Position numbers and translations under genes: made by a program
Shown here: positions 23,382-31,043 of the stretch, in pieces
How the letters are laid out: each line of letters starts with the position of its first letter
How positions within the stretch are numbered: position 1 is the first letter of the stretch
NCBI RefSeq assembly: GCF_900100185.1
Contig: NZ_FNEN01000015.1
Location: forward strand, 1-61,956
Reading direction: 5' to 3'
DNA: 61,956 nucleotides
Source: Natribacillus halophilus
GTDB lineage: Bacteria; Bacillota; Bacilli; Bacillales; Marinococcaceae
The notes under the pieces: model-generated
Seen by the model: the letters and a program-made list of their open reading frames with translations, nothing else
Told to the model about the DNA's origin: nothing
Databases searched by the model: none

Positions 23382-24371
23382 TTAATACAATAAAGCAATG
23401 ATGTCCTCTTTGGCAATGGGTCCAAAATAGGTTCGTGTGTCGATATCACCCAGAGCATGGGCAATGGCCTCAGGTTCGTATTTTGTTCCGTCCAGCCGTG
23501 TTTCGATATCTTTCACATCGCCTGTCCCAAAGAAGTCCCCGTAGATGGTCATATCGGCAATGATACCTTTTTGCACTTTAAAACGGAAATCGACCAATCC
23601 GGCATCGAACTTCTTCGCTTTTTTGATATCGTATTTCGGAGATTTCCCGTAGTTCCAGTCCCATTTTCGATAGCGATTTTCCGAGATCTCCATAATGTGT
23701 TTCCAGTCTTCGTCAGTAAGGGTATAGCGTTCAAAGTCGCTGTCGCCTGCAAAAATATAATGCAACAACGTTTCCTTAAAATGATCCATCGTTAGCTTCT
23801 CGTCAAGGAAATCATTGATGTTGGCGACGCGGCTGCGAATGGATTTGATCCCTTTGGAGCGGATTTTTTCATCGCTGACATTTAAGGCGGAGACGACGTT
23901 TTCCAGTTCGGAATCCAGCATCAGGGTGCCGTGGTTGAACATGCGGCCTCTCGTGGCAAACTGCGCATTGCCGGAAATTTTGTACCCGTTGGCTTGCAGA
24001 TCATTGCGACCACTCATTTCCGCCGGAACGCTCATTTGTTGCAAGGCGTCCACAACAGGTTCGGTGAATTTTTGAAAGTCGTTGAAACTGTTGCCGTCAT
24101 CTTCACTGATGAAGCTGAAATTCAAATTTCCGAGGTCATGATAGACTGCCCCGCCGCCGGATAACCGTCGGATGACGTGCAAGCGGTTGTCTTCAACATA
24201 ATCGGTGTTAATTTCTTCGATCGTGTTTTGATTTTTGCCGATGATAATCGAAGGTTCATTAACATAAAAAAGCAGATAACGATCGGCCTCACGAAATTGC
24301 GTGAGAACGTACTCTTCAATGGCAAGATTTATACTGGGGTCGGTGACGCCCCCATTATCTACAAATATCAT
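23382..24371 (-). CDS. lplJ: Lipoate-protein ligase A
   Basis: A 329-aa protein. The N-terminal BPL/LplA catalytic domain has NEPSIIIGKNQNT, RRLSGGGAVYHDLGNLNFSF and GRNDLQANGYKISGNAQ with the catalytic Lys in GYKISG. The C-terminal accessory domain starts about residue 245. The enzyme activates free lipoate with ATP and attaches it to E2/GcvH proteins. I chose the ATG at 24371 (GGGAGGTCACGCAA upstream). It is the first gene of an apparent operon with the ureohydrolase. Confidence 0.93.
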   Translation of the reverse strand: MIFVDNGGVTDPSINLAIEEYVLTQFREADRYLLFYVNEPSIIIGKNQNTIEEINTDYVEDNRLHVIRRLSGGGAVYHDLGNLNFSFISEDDGNSFNDFQKFTEPVVDALQQMSVPAEMSGRNDLQANGYKISGNAQFATRGRMFNHGTLMLDSELENVVSALNVSDEKIRSKGIKSIRSRVANINDFLDEKLTMDHFKETLLHYIFAGDSDFERYTLTDEDWKHIMEISENRYRKWDWNYGKSPKYDIKKAKKFDAGLVDFRFKVQKGIIADMTIYGDFFGTGDVKDIETRLDGTKYEPEAIAHALGDIDTRTYFGPIAKEDIIALLY

Positions 24372-24511
24372 TTGCGTGACCTCCCTCAAGAAATTAAAAA
24401 TGGGACTGCCCTTATTGTATAAAATCAGCGAGGAGATTGCACGCTAAGCACTTATAGCCCTTATCGATGTGATATACTTAAGGCACTAAGTTGGGACGAG
24501 GGGGAAAGACC

Positions 24512-24733
24512 ATGAGAGAAATTATCACATTGATCCAGCAGCGGAAGCTGGAATGCCTGATTGCATTCATCATTCTTCTGATCGCGGTCGGTGCCGGTAT
24601 TTATACGAATGAAGTACTTGAAGTGGGCCGGAATTGGATCATTCGCTTTTATCTAGGGTTTACATTTGTTTCATTGGTACTCTTCTCGATATATATCGGT
24701 ATTGAGCGTATCTTTGCAGGAAGCCGGGCGTGA
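24512..24733 (+). CDS. Small two-helix membrane protein, 73 aa
   Basis: The sequence REIITLIQQRKLECLIAF and a hydrophobic stretch (residues 16-31) are followed by a second membrane segment (47-65) and a short basic tail ERIFAGSRA. The start ATG 24512 follows GAGGGGGAAAG; TTG 24491 overlaps that site. I do not recognise the family. It is monocistronic with its own terminator. Confidence 0.6.
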   Translation: MREIITLIQQRKLECLIAFIILLIAVGAGIYTNEVLEVGRNWIIRFYLGFTFVSLVLFSIYIGIERIFAGSRA

Positions 24734-24750
24734 TGCCCGGTTTTTTTCTT
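24727..24750 (+). terminator. Terminator of the 73-aa membrane protein gene
   Basis: GCCGGGC-GTGAT-GCCCGGT followed by TTTTTTT. Confidence 0.85.
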
Positions 24751-24751
24751 T

Positions 24752-24840
24752 GGCAGATAAAAGTATAACTTTCTTATCCTGCATAAGTGCAACTAAGGCT
24801 TATCGCCTTAAAGGCGTGGCGATAAGCCAAGTTTTCTTTA
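24752..24840 (-). repeat. Double-hairpin repeat, copy C
   Basis: Minus-strand copy with both hairpins: GCAGATAAAAGT...ACTTTCTTATCCTGC (imperfect), then GGCTTATCGCC...GGCGATAAGCC. It lies upstream of the first mini-lipoprotein. Confidence 0.85.
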
Positions 24841-24963
24841 GAAGTCGGAACATGAAAAAGTATGTGAAAACCATTTGTGCTGTATAACGATAGCGAAATG
24901 AGGAAGAATCACAAACAGGCAAGACAATTTCCTGTATCAGATATATTTGAAGGAGGTATTTCA

Positions 24964-25098
24964 ATGAATAAGAAATTATTGTATGGTGTGTTATCAGGCG
25001 TATTCGCCGTTGGAATGCTGGCAGCTTGTAATGGCGGTGGCATGGACGACGGCGGGGGCGGTCAGGATAATGGCGGTATGGAAGAAGAAGGCAACTGA
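24964..25098 (+). CDS. Mini-lipoprotein 1 (44 aa)
   Basis: MNKKLLYGVLSGVFAVGMLAACNGG: a complete lipoprotein signal peptide with lipobox LAAC, predicted lipid-modified Cys at residue 22, then a 22-residue Gly/Asp/Glu-rich mature part (MDDGGGGQDNGG region). AAGGAGGT lies upstream, a terminator follows at 25,119. It is the first of three tandem paralogues sharing an almost identical signal peptide while the mature parts vary in length and acidity. Function unknown. Confidence 0.75.
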   Translation: MNKKLLYGVLSGVFAVGMLAACNGGGMDDGGGGQDNGGMEEEGN

Positions 25099-25118
25099 TT
25101 TTGCTGTCTGGATACAAG

Positions 25119-25149
25119 AGAGAGCCTTTGTAAAAGGGCTCTTTTTTTC
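25119..25149 (+). terminator. Terminator of mini-lipoprotein 1
   Basis: AGAGCC-TTTGTAAAAG-GGCTCT followed by TTTTTT. Confidence 0.8.
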
Positions 25150-25281
25150 ATACTATCGCAGAAGTATGTAAAAAGATGAGAAAGTCATAAAATTCGTTTT
25201 AAGCGATCGGATGAAAGGAATAACCATAACCAGGAGGCCAGTACAAATCTGGCGAATCAAAACATTAAGGAGGAAATTGAG

Positions 25282-25506
25282 ATGAATAAGAAATTAATGT
25301 ACGGTGCGCTTTCCGGAATCTTTGCCGTTGGCATGCTGGCGGCTTGCAACGGTGAAATGGATGATGGCGGCGACGACATGGACGACGGTATGGACGACAA
25401 CGGCGAAATGGAAGAAAACGGTGACGATGATATGGAAGATGACATGGAAGATGACATGGAAGATGATTTGGACGACGACATGGATGACGAAGACGATGAC
25501 ATGTAG
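25282..25506 (+). CDS. Mini-lipoprotein 2 (74 aa, Asp/Glu/Met repeats)
   Basis: MNKKLMYGALSGIFAVGMLAACNGEM: the same signal peptide and LAAC box, then a 53-residue mature part made almost only of Asp, Glu, Met, Gly and Asn, with DDMEDDMEDDMEDD repeats. Such a chain is a surface-anchored polyanion that could bind cations (Ca, Mg, Fe) or shield the membrane at high salt or pH; this is inference. The ribosome site AAGGAGG is strong. It is transcribed separately from its neighbours, judging from the hairpins that follow each copy. Confidence 0.75.
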   Translation: MNKKLMYGALSGIFAVGMLAACNGEMDDGGDDMDDGMDDNGEMEENGDDDMEDDMEDDMEDDLDDDMDDEDDDM

Positions 25507-25513
25507 ACAGAAC

Positions 25514-25548
25514 TGAGAGCCTGTGATCGTCACGGGTTCTTTTCCATC
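25514..25548 (+). terminator. Terminator of mini-lipoprotein 2
   Basis: GAGCCTGTGA-TCG-TCACGGGTTC followed by TTTT; the stem has GU pairs. Confidence 0.6.
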
Positions 25549-25724
25549 TTAAAAAATGTAATTTTATAAAAAGAAAGTCTCATTTCTGTCGCATCTCTAT
25601 GAGAAATATTGCAAAAACGGGTTTACCGGTTTAAATAGGACGCAAAAGGGAATATGCTGGCAGTAGAAAGTCGGTTATAAATGAAGAAGCCGACGATTCA
25701 AGGATTATTATGGAGGGATTTACA

Positions 25725-25880
25725 ATGAACAAGAAACTCTTGTACGGTGCGCTTTCCGGAATCTTCGCTGTTGGCATGCTCGCCGCATGCAACGGTGAAA
25801 TGGAAGACGGCGACGATGGCATGGACGACGGCGGCGAAGAAATGGACGAAGGCATGGACGATGAGGAAGAGGATCTGTAA
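25725..25880 (+). CDS. Mini-lipoprotein 3 (51 aa)
   Basis: MNKKLLYGALSGIFAVGMLAACNGEM, then a 29-residue acidic mature part (DGDDGMDDGGEEMDEGMDD region). GGAGGGATTTACA precedes the ATG. The signal peptide differs from that of copy 2 at a single position, which indicates recent duplication or strong selection on the export signal. A hairpin (GAGCTCGTG...CTCGGGCTC with T8) follows at 25,898-25,939. Confidence 0.75.
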   Translation: MNKKLLYGALSGIFAVGMLAACNGEMEDGDDGMDDGGEEMDEGMDDEEEDL

Positions 25881-25897
25881 GTTTTAAAACCGTTAAA

Positions 25898-25939
25898 AAG
25901 GAGCTCGTGTTGCGCCCGGCGCCTCGGGCTCTTTTTTTT
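25898..25939 (+). terminator. Terminator of mini-lipoprotein 3
   Basis: GAGCTCG...CGGGCTC stem followed by TTTTTTTT, directly before repeat copy D. Confidence 0.6.
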
Positions 25940-26034
25940 GGCAGGTAAGAAAGTATAAACCACTTTCTTATCCTGCATAAGTGCAACTAAGGCTTATCGC
26001 CTTAAAGGCTTGGCGATAAGCCAAGTTTTCTTTA
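25940..26034 (-). repeat. Double-hairpin repeat, copy D (full length)
   Basis: The second hairpin, GCAGGTAAGAAAGT...ACTTTCTTATCCTGC, is followed by ATAAGTGCAACTAA and the first hairpin, GGCTTATCGCC...GGCGATAAGCC, reading the plus strand. It ends 16 bp before the RNase H start. Confidence 0.9.
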
Positions 26035-26050
26035 GAAGCGGGAGGATAAA

Positions 26051-26647
26051 ATGGCGAAAAATAAATATTATGTCGTGTGGCACGGGCGCACGCCCGGCAT
26101 CTATCAGACGTGGGCGGAGTGTCAGAAGCAGGTCAATGGGTTTAAAGGGGCGCGTTTCAAATCCTTTACATCGAGACAGGAAGCTGAGCGCGCATACGAA
26201 TCGGAACATACGGACGGAGAAAGTTCCCATAAGGAACAGACTTACATAGAAGAAAGCATTTCTGTCGACGCGGGAACCCATGGCAACCCCGGCCCTGTCG
26301 AATACCAGGGCGTCTATACGAAAGATGGGCATGTTTTGTTCGCCGTCGAACCTTTTGCAAAAGGGACGAACAATATGGGGGAGTTTCTTGCCATCGTTCA
26401 TGCGCTCGCCTGGCAAAAGCAAGAAGGTATGGCCCTTCCCATTTATTCTGATTCACAAACAGCCATCGGCTGGGTGAAAAAGAAAAAAGCGAAACCGACG
26501 CTTGCACGCGATGAAACGACCGAAGAGATCTGGCAAGCCATCGGACGAGCGGAAAGCTGGCTTCATCACAATGACCTTACCGCTCCGGTATTAAAGTGGG
26601 ATACACAGGCTTGGGGTGAGATCAAAGCGGACTATGATCGCAAATAA
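26051..26647 (+). CDS. Ribonuclease H with N-terminal viroplasmin domain
   Basis: A 198-aa protein. The N-terminal hybrid-binding domain (about 5-47) contains YYVVWHGRTPGIYQTWAEC and FKSFTSRQEAERAY. The RNase H catalytic domain follows: SVDAGTHGNPG, NNMGEFLAI, YSDSQTAIGWV and a closing WGEIKADYDRK, giving the D-E-D-D set. It degrades RNA in RNA-DNA hybrids. It resembles the RNase HI-type proteins of Bacillus (YpdQ/YpeP group) rather than RnhB/RnhC. The start has GGGAGG. Confidence 0.9.
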   Translation: MAKNKYYVVWHGRTPGIYQTWAECQKQVNGFKGARFKSFTSRQEAERAYESEHTDGESSHKEQTYIEESISVDAGTHGNPGPVEYQGVYTKDGHVLFAVEPFAKGTNNMGEFLAIVHALAWQKQEGMALPIYSDSQTAIGWVKKKKAKPTLARDETTEEIWQAIGRAESWLHHNDLTAPVLKWDTQAWGEIKADYDRK

Positions 26648-26690
26648 CAACCTATGTTTATGAGCTCGACCTACGGGGTAAATTATTAGA

Positions 26691-26729
26691 AGACTTGGCT
26701 TATCGCCAAGTCTGGCGAAAGCCTTACCG
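26691..26729 (+). repeat. Double-hairpin repeat, copy E (diverged, first hairpin)
   Basis: GACTTGGCTTATCGCCAAGTC: the stem here uses GACTTGGC/GCCAAGTC, unlike the standard GGCTTATCGCC pairing. TGGCGAAAGCC follows. Partial copy, upstream of the DJ-1/PfpI gene. Confidence 0.65.
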
Positions 26730-26750
26730 TAATAAAGGAGTGCTTACGAC

Positions 26751-27269
26751 ATGAGTCATATCGCTGTTGTACTTACCGATCTGTTTGAGGACGTTGAATA
26801 TACTAAGCCTGCCGAAGACTTCAAAAGCGCAGGCCATCGATTAACGACAATCGAAAAAGAAAGCGGCAAAAGTGTTACGGGCAAACAGGGCACGGAGCGT
26901 GTTACGGTGGATGTGGCCATCGATGATGTGAAGCCGGAAGACTTCGACGCCTTGTTCATTCCAGGTGGTTTTTCCCCGGACCAGCTTCGTGCCGATGAGC
27001 GCTTCGTATCCTTTGCCAGACATTTTATGGATGAAAACAAGCCGGTATTTGCGATTTGCCATGGTCCGCAACTGCTCATCACGGCAAAAGCGCTGGAAGG
27101 GCGGCATGTCACCGGCGCGATTCACATCCGCACCGACCTCGAGTACGCGAAAGCTAACGTACACGATGAAGAAGTCGTCGTCTGCCACAACCTGGTGACG
27201 AGCCGGAAGCCGGATGATTTACCGGCCTTCACGGAAGCATCGCTTAATGCGCTGAAGCAATCGGTATAA
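26751..27269 (+). CDS. DJ-1/PfpI-family protein (YraA-like deglycase/stress protein)
   Basis: A 172-aa protein with the PfpI nucleophile elbow FAICHGPQLL (Cys about 105), LFIPGGFSPDQLR, and the closing VTSRKPDDLPAF. B. subtilis YraA (general stress protein 18) is the closest named type. The family has been described as protease, glyoxalase III and protein/nucleotide deglycase. The start has AAAGGAG. It is monocistronic with a terminator at 27,281. Confidence 0.88.
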   Translation: MSHIAVVLTDLFEDVEYTKPAEDFKSAGHRLTTIEKESGKSVTGKQGTERVTVDVAIDDVKPEDFDALFIPGGFSPDQLRADERFVSFARHFMDENKPVFAICHGPQLLITAKALEGRHVTGAIHIRTDLEYAKANVHDEEVVVCHNLVTSRKPDDLPAFTEASLNALKQSV

Positions 27270-27280
27270 CGAAAACATGG

Positions 27281-27312
27281 CGTTCCGCCTTTAAGCGAGG
27301 CGGAACTTTGTT
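27281..27312 (+). terminator. Terminator of the DJ-1/PfpI gene
   Basis: GTTCCGCC-TTTAAGCGA-GGCGGAAC followed by TTTGTTT. Confidence 0.8.
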
Positions 27313-27333
27313 TCTAGGAGGAGATGATGAATT

Positions 27334-27870
27334 GTGAGTGACACGAAGAAACACGCCACCTTTGCCGGGGGGTGTTTTTGGTGTATGGTCGGCCCTTTTC
27401 AGGCTGAAGACGGTGTGTTGAATGTGAAATCAGGCTACACGGGCGGCCATACGGAGAACCCTACCTATGAGGAAGTGGGCACTGATCAAACCGGCCATGT
27501 GGAAGCCATTCAGTTGACGTATGACCCGCAAACCGTCAGTTATCAACGTTTGTTAAAGATTTTCTGGCAGAATATTGATCCGACGGATGCAGGCGGGCAA
27601 TTTGCCGATCGCGGGGAATCCTATGAGACGGCGATCTTTTATCACGATGATGAGCAGAAGCAGTTGGCCGAGGCCTCGCGCCGTGACCTGCAGGAAAACG
27701 GGCCTTTCGAGGATCCGATCGTTACCCCGATACGGCCGGCAGACACTTTCTACGACGCGGAAGCTGAACATCAGGATTACCATCTAAAAAACCCTTTTCA
27801 CTATCAGCTCTACAAGAAGGGTTCCGGCCGGGAGAAGTTTATTAAAACGTATTGGAGTGAGTCTAAATGA
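27334..27870 (+). CDS. msrA: Peptide methionine-S-sulfoxide reductase MsrA
   Basis: A 178-aa MsrA with catalytic motif GGCFWC (Cys14 nucleophile), [17 protein letters not shown] and [12 protein letters not shown]. It repairs the S-epimer of methionine sulfoxide, with thioredoxin as reductant. The start is GTG 27334 after AGGAGGAGATGATGAATT. Its stop overlaps the msrB start by 4 bp, so both are coupled. Confidence 0.95.
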   Translation: MSDTKKHATFAGGCFWCMVGPFQAEDGVLNVKSGYTGGHTENPTYEEVGTDQTGHVEAIQLTYDPQTVSYQRLLKIFWQNIDPTDAGGQFADRGESYETAIFYHDDEQKQLAEASRRDLQENGPFEDPIVTPIRPADTFYDAEAEHQDYHLKNPFHYQLYKKGSGREKFIKTYWSESK

Positions 27871-28316
27871 GCGCCGAAAAAAAAGATCATAAAGATTTAA
27901 AAGAACGTCTGACGCCGCTGCAATATGAGGTGACGCAAAATGATGCGACGGAGCGCCCATTTGAAAATGAATACTGGAACCATTTTGAAGAGGGGATATA
28001 CGTGGATATCGTCTCCGGGCAACCGCTGTTTACGTCCAGGGACAAATTCGAATCGAGCTGTGGGTGGCCGAGTTTTACGAATCCCATCGAAGAGGATGAC
28101 GTTAAGGAAAACCTGGATACGAGCCACGGCATGCGCCGTACGGAAGTGCGCAGTAAAGAGGCAGATTCCCATTTGGGGCACGTTTTCCCGGACGGTCCCG
28201 GCCCGACCGGGCTTCGTTATTGCATGAATTCGGCGGCCATGAAATTTATCCCCGTCGATGAACTGGAAAAAGAAGGATATGGAGAGTATAAGGCGCATTT
28301 CACAGAGGAAAAATAA
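27867..28316 (+). CDS. msrB: Peptide methionine-R-sulfoxide reductase MsrB
   Basis: A 149-aa Msr[65 protein letters not shown] with the catalytic Cys in RYCMNS. The zinc-binding CxxC pairs of some MsrBs are absent, as usual in Bacillus. A resolving Cys is the one in ESSCGWP. It is paired with MsrA to reduce both epimers. A GC-rich hairpin at 28,324-28,352 follows. Confidence 0.95.
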   Translation: MSAEKKDHKDLKERLTPLQYEVTQNDATERPFENEYWNHFEEGIYVDIVSGQPLFTSRDKFESSCGWPSFTNPIEEDDVKENLDTSHGMRRTEVRSKEADSHLGHVFPDGPGPTGLRYCMNSAAMKFIPVDELEKEGYGEYKAHFTEEK

Positions 28317-28323
28317 AGACGCC

Positions 28324-28352
28324 GACAGGCGGGAGGTCAGCTTCCGCCTGTT
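28324..28352 (+). terminator. Hairpin after msrAB
   Basis: ACAGGCGG-GAGGTCAGCTT-CCGCCTGT. The T-run is short, so read-through into the hydrolase gene is possible. Confidence 0.6.
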
Positions 28353-28375
28353 GCTTCATGAAGGGAGCATAGACC

Positions 28376-29236
28376 GTGGAGCGTTTGCAAAACTACTTAG
28401 ACTATTACGGGCTGCCCACCGACCTTCATTATCGTCACTTTCGGTTGAACGTTGCCGGTGCCGCTGTTTTTATGCAGCGCTTTACGCCCGTGCAAGCACC
28501 GAGGGAAGAGATCTTGCTTTTGCACGGCTTTATGGAGCATATTGGCCCCCTCGCCCCTTTTATTCGTTCATTGACCGCTGAAGGATACAGCGTCTCTGCG
28601 GTTGATTTTCAGGGGCATGGCTTATCAGGGGGGCAAAGATATCGCGTTGACAATTTCAGCGAGTACGAAGCCACGTTGGAAAGCGCGCTTTTGAGGCTGG
28701 CTGAAGAGGGGATAAACCCCCGTATCATGATTGGCCATAGCACCGGGGCAGGGGTAGCAGCCCATTATGCCTTGGCCCGGCGGGAGCTGGATATGCAAAA
28801 ACTCATCCTCGTAGCCCCCTTGGCCCGTTTTCGCGGCTGGCGGCAGGCGAAGCTGGGGATGTATGCCGCCTCCTCATTTTTAAAAGATGTCCCGCGGCGC
28901 TATCGTCCGAATTCATCGGATGAGGCCTATCTGGAGCAGCAACGGACAGATCCCCTGCAAGCCTCGCGCATCCCCCTCGCCTGGGTACGAGCCATGTTTG
29001 AATGGGAAGCGCGCTTTCGCGAACTTCCCGCCCATCCGCTGAATATTGACATCTTCCAGGGGACGGATGACCGCACCGTGGCCTGGGAACATAATGTGCG
29101 TTTTTTCCGGGAAAAATTTCCGAATGCGACGATCTCTTTGATTAAAGACGGCAAACACCAGCTTTTCAACGAAGGTGAACCGATTCGGTCCATCGTCTAT
29201 CACTTGATTCATCGCAGTATCAGCCAACTGGATTAA
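28376..29236 (+). CDS. Alpha/beta hydrolase (monoacylglycerol lipase/lysophospholipase type)
   Basis: A 286-aa hydrolase: oxyanion-hole motif LLHGFMEHIGPLAPF, nucleophile elbow IGHSTGAG (Ser around 125), acid in FQGTDDRTV, catalytic His in DGKHQLFNE. It has a short lid region RFRGWRQAKLGMYAASSFLK. It belongs to the serine-aminopeptidase S33/lysophospholipase group; the substrate is probably a lipid ester. The start is GTG 28376 (GAAGGGAGCATAGACC upstream). It follows msrB by 59 bp. Confidence 0.85.
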   Translation: MERLQNYLDYYGLPTDLHYRHFRLNVAGAAVFMQRFTPVQAPREEILLLHGFMEHIGPLAPFIRSLTAEGYSVSAVDFQGHGLSGGQRYRVDNFSEYEATLESALLRLAEEGINPRIMIGHSTGAGVAAHYALARRELDMQKLILVAPLARFRGWRQAKLGMYAASSFLKDVPRRYRPNSSDEAYLEQQRTDPLQASRIPLAWVRAMFEWEARFRELPAHPLNIDIFQGTDDRTVAWEHNVRFFREKFPNATISLIKDGKHQLFNEGEPIRSIVYHLIHRSISQLD

Positions 29237-29239
29237 CAT

Positions 29240-29268
29240 TGGAAGCCGGGAGATGACTCCCGGCTTCC
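29240..29268 (+). terminator. Terminator of the hydrolase gene
   Basis: GAAGCCGGGAG-ATGA-CTCCCGGCTTC, an 11-bp perfect stem, followed by the repeat copy F. Confidence 0.8.
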
Positions 29269-29269
29269 T

Positions 29270-29340
29270 AAAGCAAACTTGGCTTATCGCCAAGCCTGGC
29301 GAAAGCCTTAGTTGCACTTATGCATGATAAGCTTATCTGC
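29270..29340 (+). repeat. Double-hairpin repeat, copy F (variant)
   Basis: AACTTGGCTTATCGCCAAGCC-TGGCGAAAGCC-TTAGTTGCACTTATGCATGATAAGCTTATCTGC. The first hairpin is shortened (TGGCGAAAGCC instead of TTTAAGGCGATAAGCC), and the second is reduced. Confidence 0.8.
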
Positions 29341-29362
29341 TCAAAAAGTATTTTCTTCCGAA

Positions 29363-29395
29363 AAAGAGGCGGCTTAGGAAAGCGCCTCTTTTTTG
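29363..29395 (-). terminator. Terminator overlapping the end of the FbpB-like gene
   Basis: AGAGGCG-GCTTAGGAAAG-CGCCTCT with T6 on the plus strand. The complement also has TTTTTCGG, so it may stop transcription from both sides. Confidence 0.55.
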
Positions 29396-29535
29396 CGGTT
29401 ATTTTTCTTGAGACGGCGAAGCTGCTTGTCCTCCACACGTCTTTCGATATGGTCGAGCATCTCCGCATCTCGTTCGAGATCCTGTTTATTTTGATCCACT
29501 AACTCTGAAAATGAAGTACGAAATGGTCTGCGCAT
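29374..29535 (-). CDS. FbpB-family small basic protein
   Basis: A 53-aa protein, MRRPFRTSFSELVDQNKQDL, then helical DAEMLDHIERRVEDKQLRRLKK. F-x-E-L-V-x-x-N-K-x-x-L is the hallmark of the FbpB group. In B. subtilis FbpB is made under iron limitation and acts with the sRNA FsrA to shut down iron-using proteins. The start at 29535 has AAAGGAGAGAGAG upstream. The region before it (29,560-29,620) is AT-rich with TTGAATGTCATTTTC (complement), only distantly like a Fur box, so iron control is not demonstrated. Confidence 0.7.
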   Translation of the reverse strand: MRRPFRTSFSELVDQNKQDLERDAEMLDHIERRVEDKQLRRLKKNNRKKEALS

Positions 29536-29754
29536 ATGCTTCTCTCTCTCCTTTAGAAATTTAAGAAAATGACATTCAAAATTTTTCTGTCTATTTACCG
29601 AATGAACATTTTCTTGTATTTTTAGTATACCCGATTTATGCAAAATAAAACATGAACAAAATGTTACAATTTAAAGAAGTATTCGTATTATTTCCGCTTC
29701 GAGATAAAATGTCGATGTTTGTGGTAAACTAGGAGCAAAGTGAACGGAGGGATT

Positions 29755-30153
29755 ATGTTGGCAAATAAAGAAAAAAAGTGGGCGATTTACGTGACGGCCG
29801 GTAGTGTATCGGCGCTTGTGAGTTATTTACTTTTCAATAAAAGGGCACGGAGTAAAACGGTGTCATGCGTCAGAGAGAGCAAAGCATTCGTCAGCGATGC
29901 CAGCGCCTTTGTGACAGAGAATCGCCAGGAGATCAGTGATTTGGTGAAAGGCACGACAGAAAGGGTCAATGAACTCGTGCAAGTGGCCGGTGAAGATATC
30001 GAACAAATCGCCAGGCATTCGGCCCATTTAAAAGATACAGCGACAGATGTGCTTGACACGGCCAAGGAAGCAGGCCAGGATATTCAACGACAGAGACAAG
30101 CCTATAAAATTCGTGAAGGCCAGACAGAGCAACGGCTTCCGGGCGCTGATTAA
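29755..30153 (+). CDS. YtxH-like general stress protein
   Basis: A 132-aa protein: one membrane segment (IYVTAGSVSALVSYLLF, about 10-26) followed by basic KRARSKT, then a long coiled-coil-like helix (ESKAFVSDASAFVTENRQEISDLVKGTTERVNELV region). The layout matches YtxH/LEA-like gas-vesicle-type stress proteins. The start at 29755 has ACGGAGGGATT; the GTG at 29740 is upstream of that site. It precedes the eRF1-like gene by 70 bp on the same strand. Confidence 0.7.
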   Translation: MLANKEKKWAIYVTAGSVSALVSYLLFNKRARSKTVSCVRESKAFVSDASAFVTENRQEISDLVKGTTERVNELVQVAGEDIEQIARHSAHLKDTATDVLDTAKEAGQDIQRQRQAYKIREGQTEQRLPGAD

Positions 30154-30223
30154 AAATGTCAGGTTTAAGCTTCATCCTCTTCGGAAATACAAAGAATAAA
30201 GACGGTTGAGGAGGGCGAGACAG

Positions 30224-31006
30224 ATGGCATTAACAGAACAATTGAACAGGATTAATAACAAAACCGACGACCTGGGTGTGCTGACGATTTACTTAAACAC
30301 GGAAAGTGAACAGGGCGAATGGAAAATCCGTCTCAAGAACGGAACAAAGCGACTGGAGGAGTACGCGGAGAAAAGCGATGACAAGGAGAGCAAAAAGGCG
30401 CTGAAAAAACTTTTGGGAGAAGCCAATACTCATATTCATGATCAGCAGATGAATATGCAAAAAAGTTTCGTCCTTATCGCCTCCGCAGACGGGGATATAT
30501 GGATCGCACGGACGCTCCAGGTTCCCGTGGAAACGTCATTCCACTGGGAAAAACAAGCAGACACCGGACAGCTGGAAGACTTGCAAGAAAGATACCCGGC
30601 CACGGGCGTCATCGTGACCCAACAACGGGATGTCACCCTCATCGATACCGCGCTCGGTGAAGTTCGCGATGAGAAAAAGTTCAGCTGGGATCTGGAAAAA
30701 GAAGACTGGGTGGATTATGAAGATCAAGCCTCACCACCGTCGGCAGCAGATACAAGCGTCGATGATTTTCAGCGACGCTTCGAGGAAAACAAGCAGCGCT
30801 GGTATAAAAAGTTGGCCCCCGTATTAACGAGAGAGCTCAAGAAACGAAATTTAACCGGTTCCTATTTCGTCGGCAGCAAAGAGACGGTCTCCGAGCTCAC
30901 CCAGCATATCAGTGATTCCTATATAAAAGGTAAAATCGCGAAAAACCTGGGATCTAAACCGGCTCATGAAATCGTCAACCAGGTGTATGGAGAAAACGTC
31001 AGATAG
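30224..31006 (+). CDS. Archaeo-eukaryotic release-factor-like protein (VLRF1/baeRF family)
   Basis: A 260-aa protein. Domain 1 (about 1-130) starts LGVLTIYLNTESEQGEWKIRLKNG, as in bacterial aeRF1 proteins (VLTIYLDT pattern). The middle holds VLIASADGDIWIARTLQVPVETSFHW. The C-terminal part YKKLAPVLTRELKKRNLTGSYFVGSKE resembles the eRF1 domain-3-like helix/strand. There is no GGQ. The baeRF/VLRF1 proteins are thought to act on stalled or damaged ribosomes, but this member is untested. The start at 30224 has GAGGAGGG. A terminator follows at 31,013. Confidence 0.75.
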   Translation: MALTEQLNRINNKTDDLGVLTIYLNTESEQGEWKIRLKNGTKRLEEYAEKSDDKESKKALKKLLGEANTHIHDQQMNMQKSFVLIASADGDIWIARTLQVPVETSFHWEKQADTGQLEDLQERYPATGVIVTQQRDVTLIDTALGEVRDEKKFSWDLEKEDWVDYEDQASPPSAADTSVDDFQRRFEENKQRWYKKLAPVLTRELKKRNLTGSYFVGSKETVSELTQHISDSYIKGKIAKNLGSKPAHEIVNQVYGENVR

Positions 31007-31012
31007 GAATGA

Positions 31013-31043
31013 GAATCCCCACCATGTGGGGGTTTATTTTTTT
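31013..31043 (+). terminator. Terminator of the eRF1-like gene
   Basis: AATCCCCAC-CAT-GTGGGGGTT followed by TATTTTTTT. Confidence 0.85.

Noticed and set aside
25257-25533. Ser- or Val/Ile/His-rich frames opposite or beside mini-lipoprotein 2
   Set aside because: They are out-of-frame readings of GAC/GAT/ATG codon repeats without start signals.
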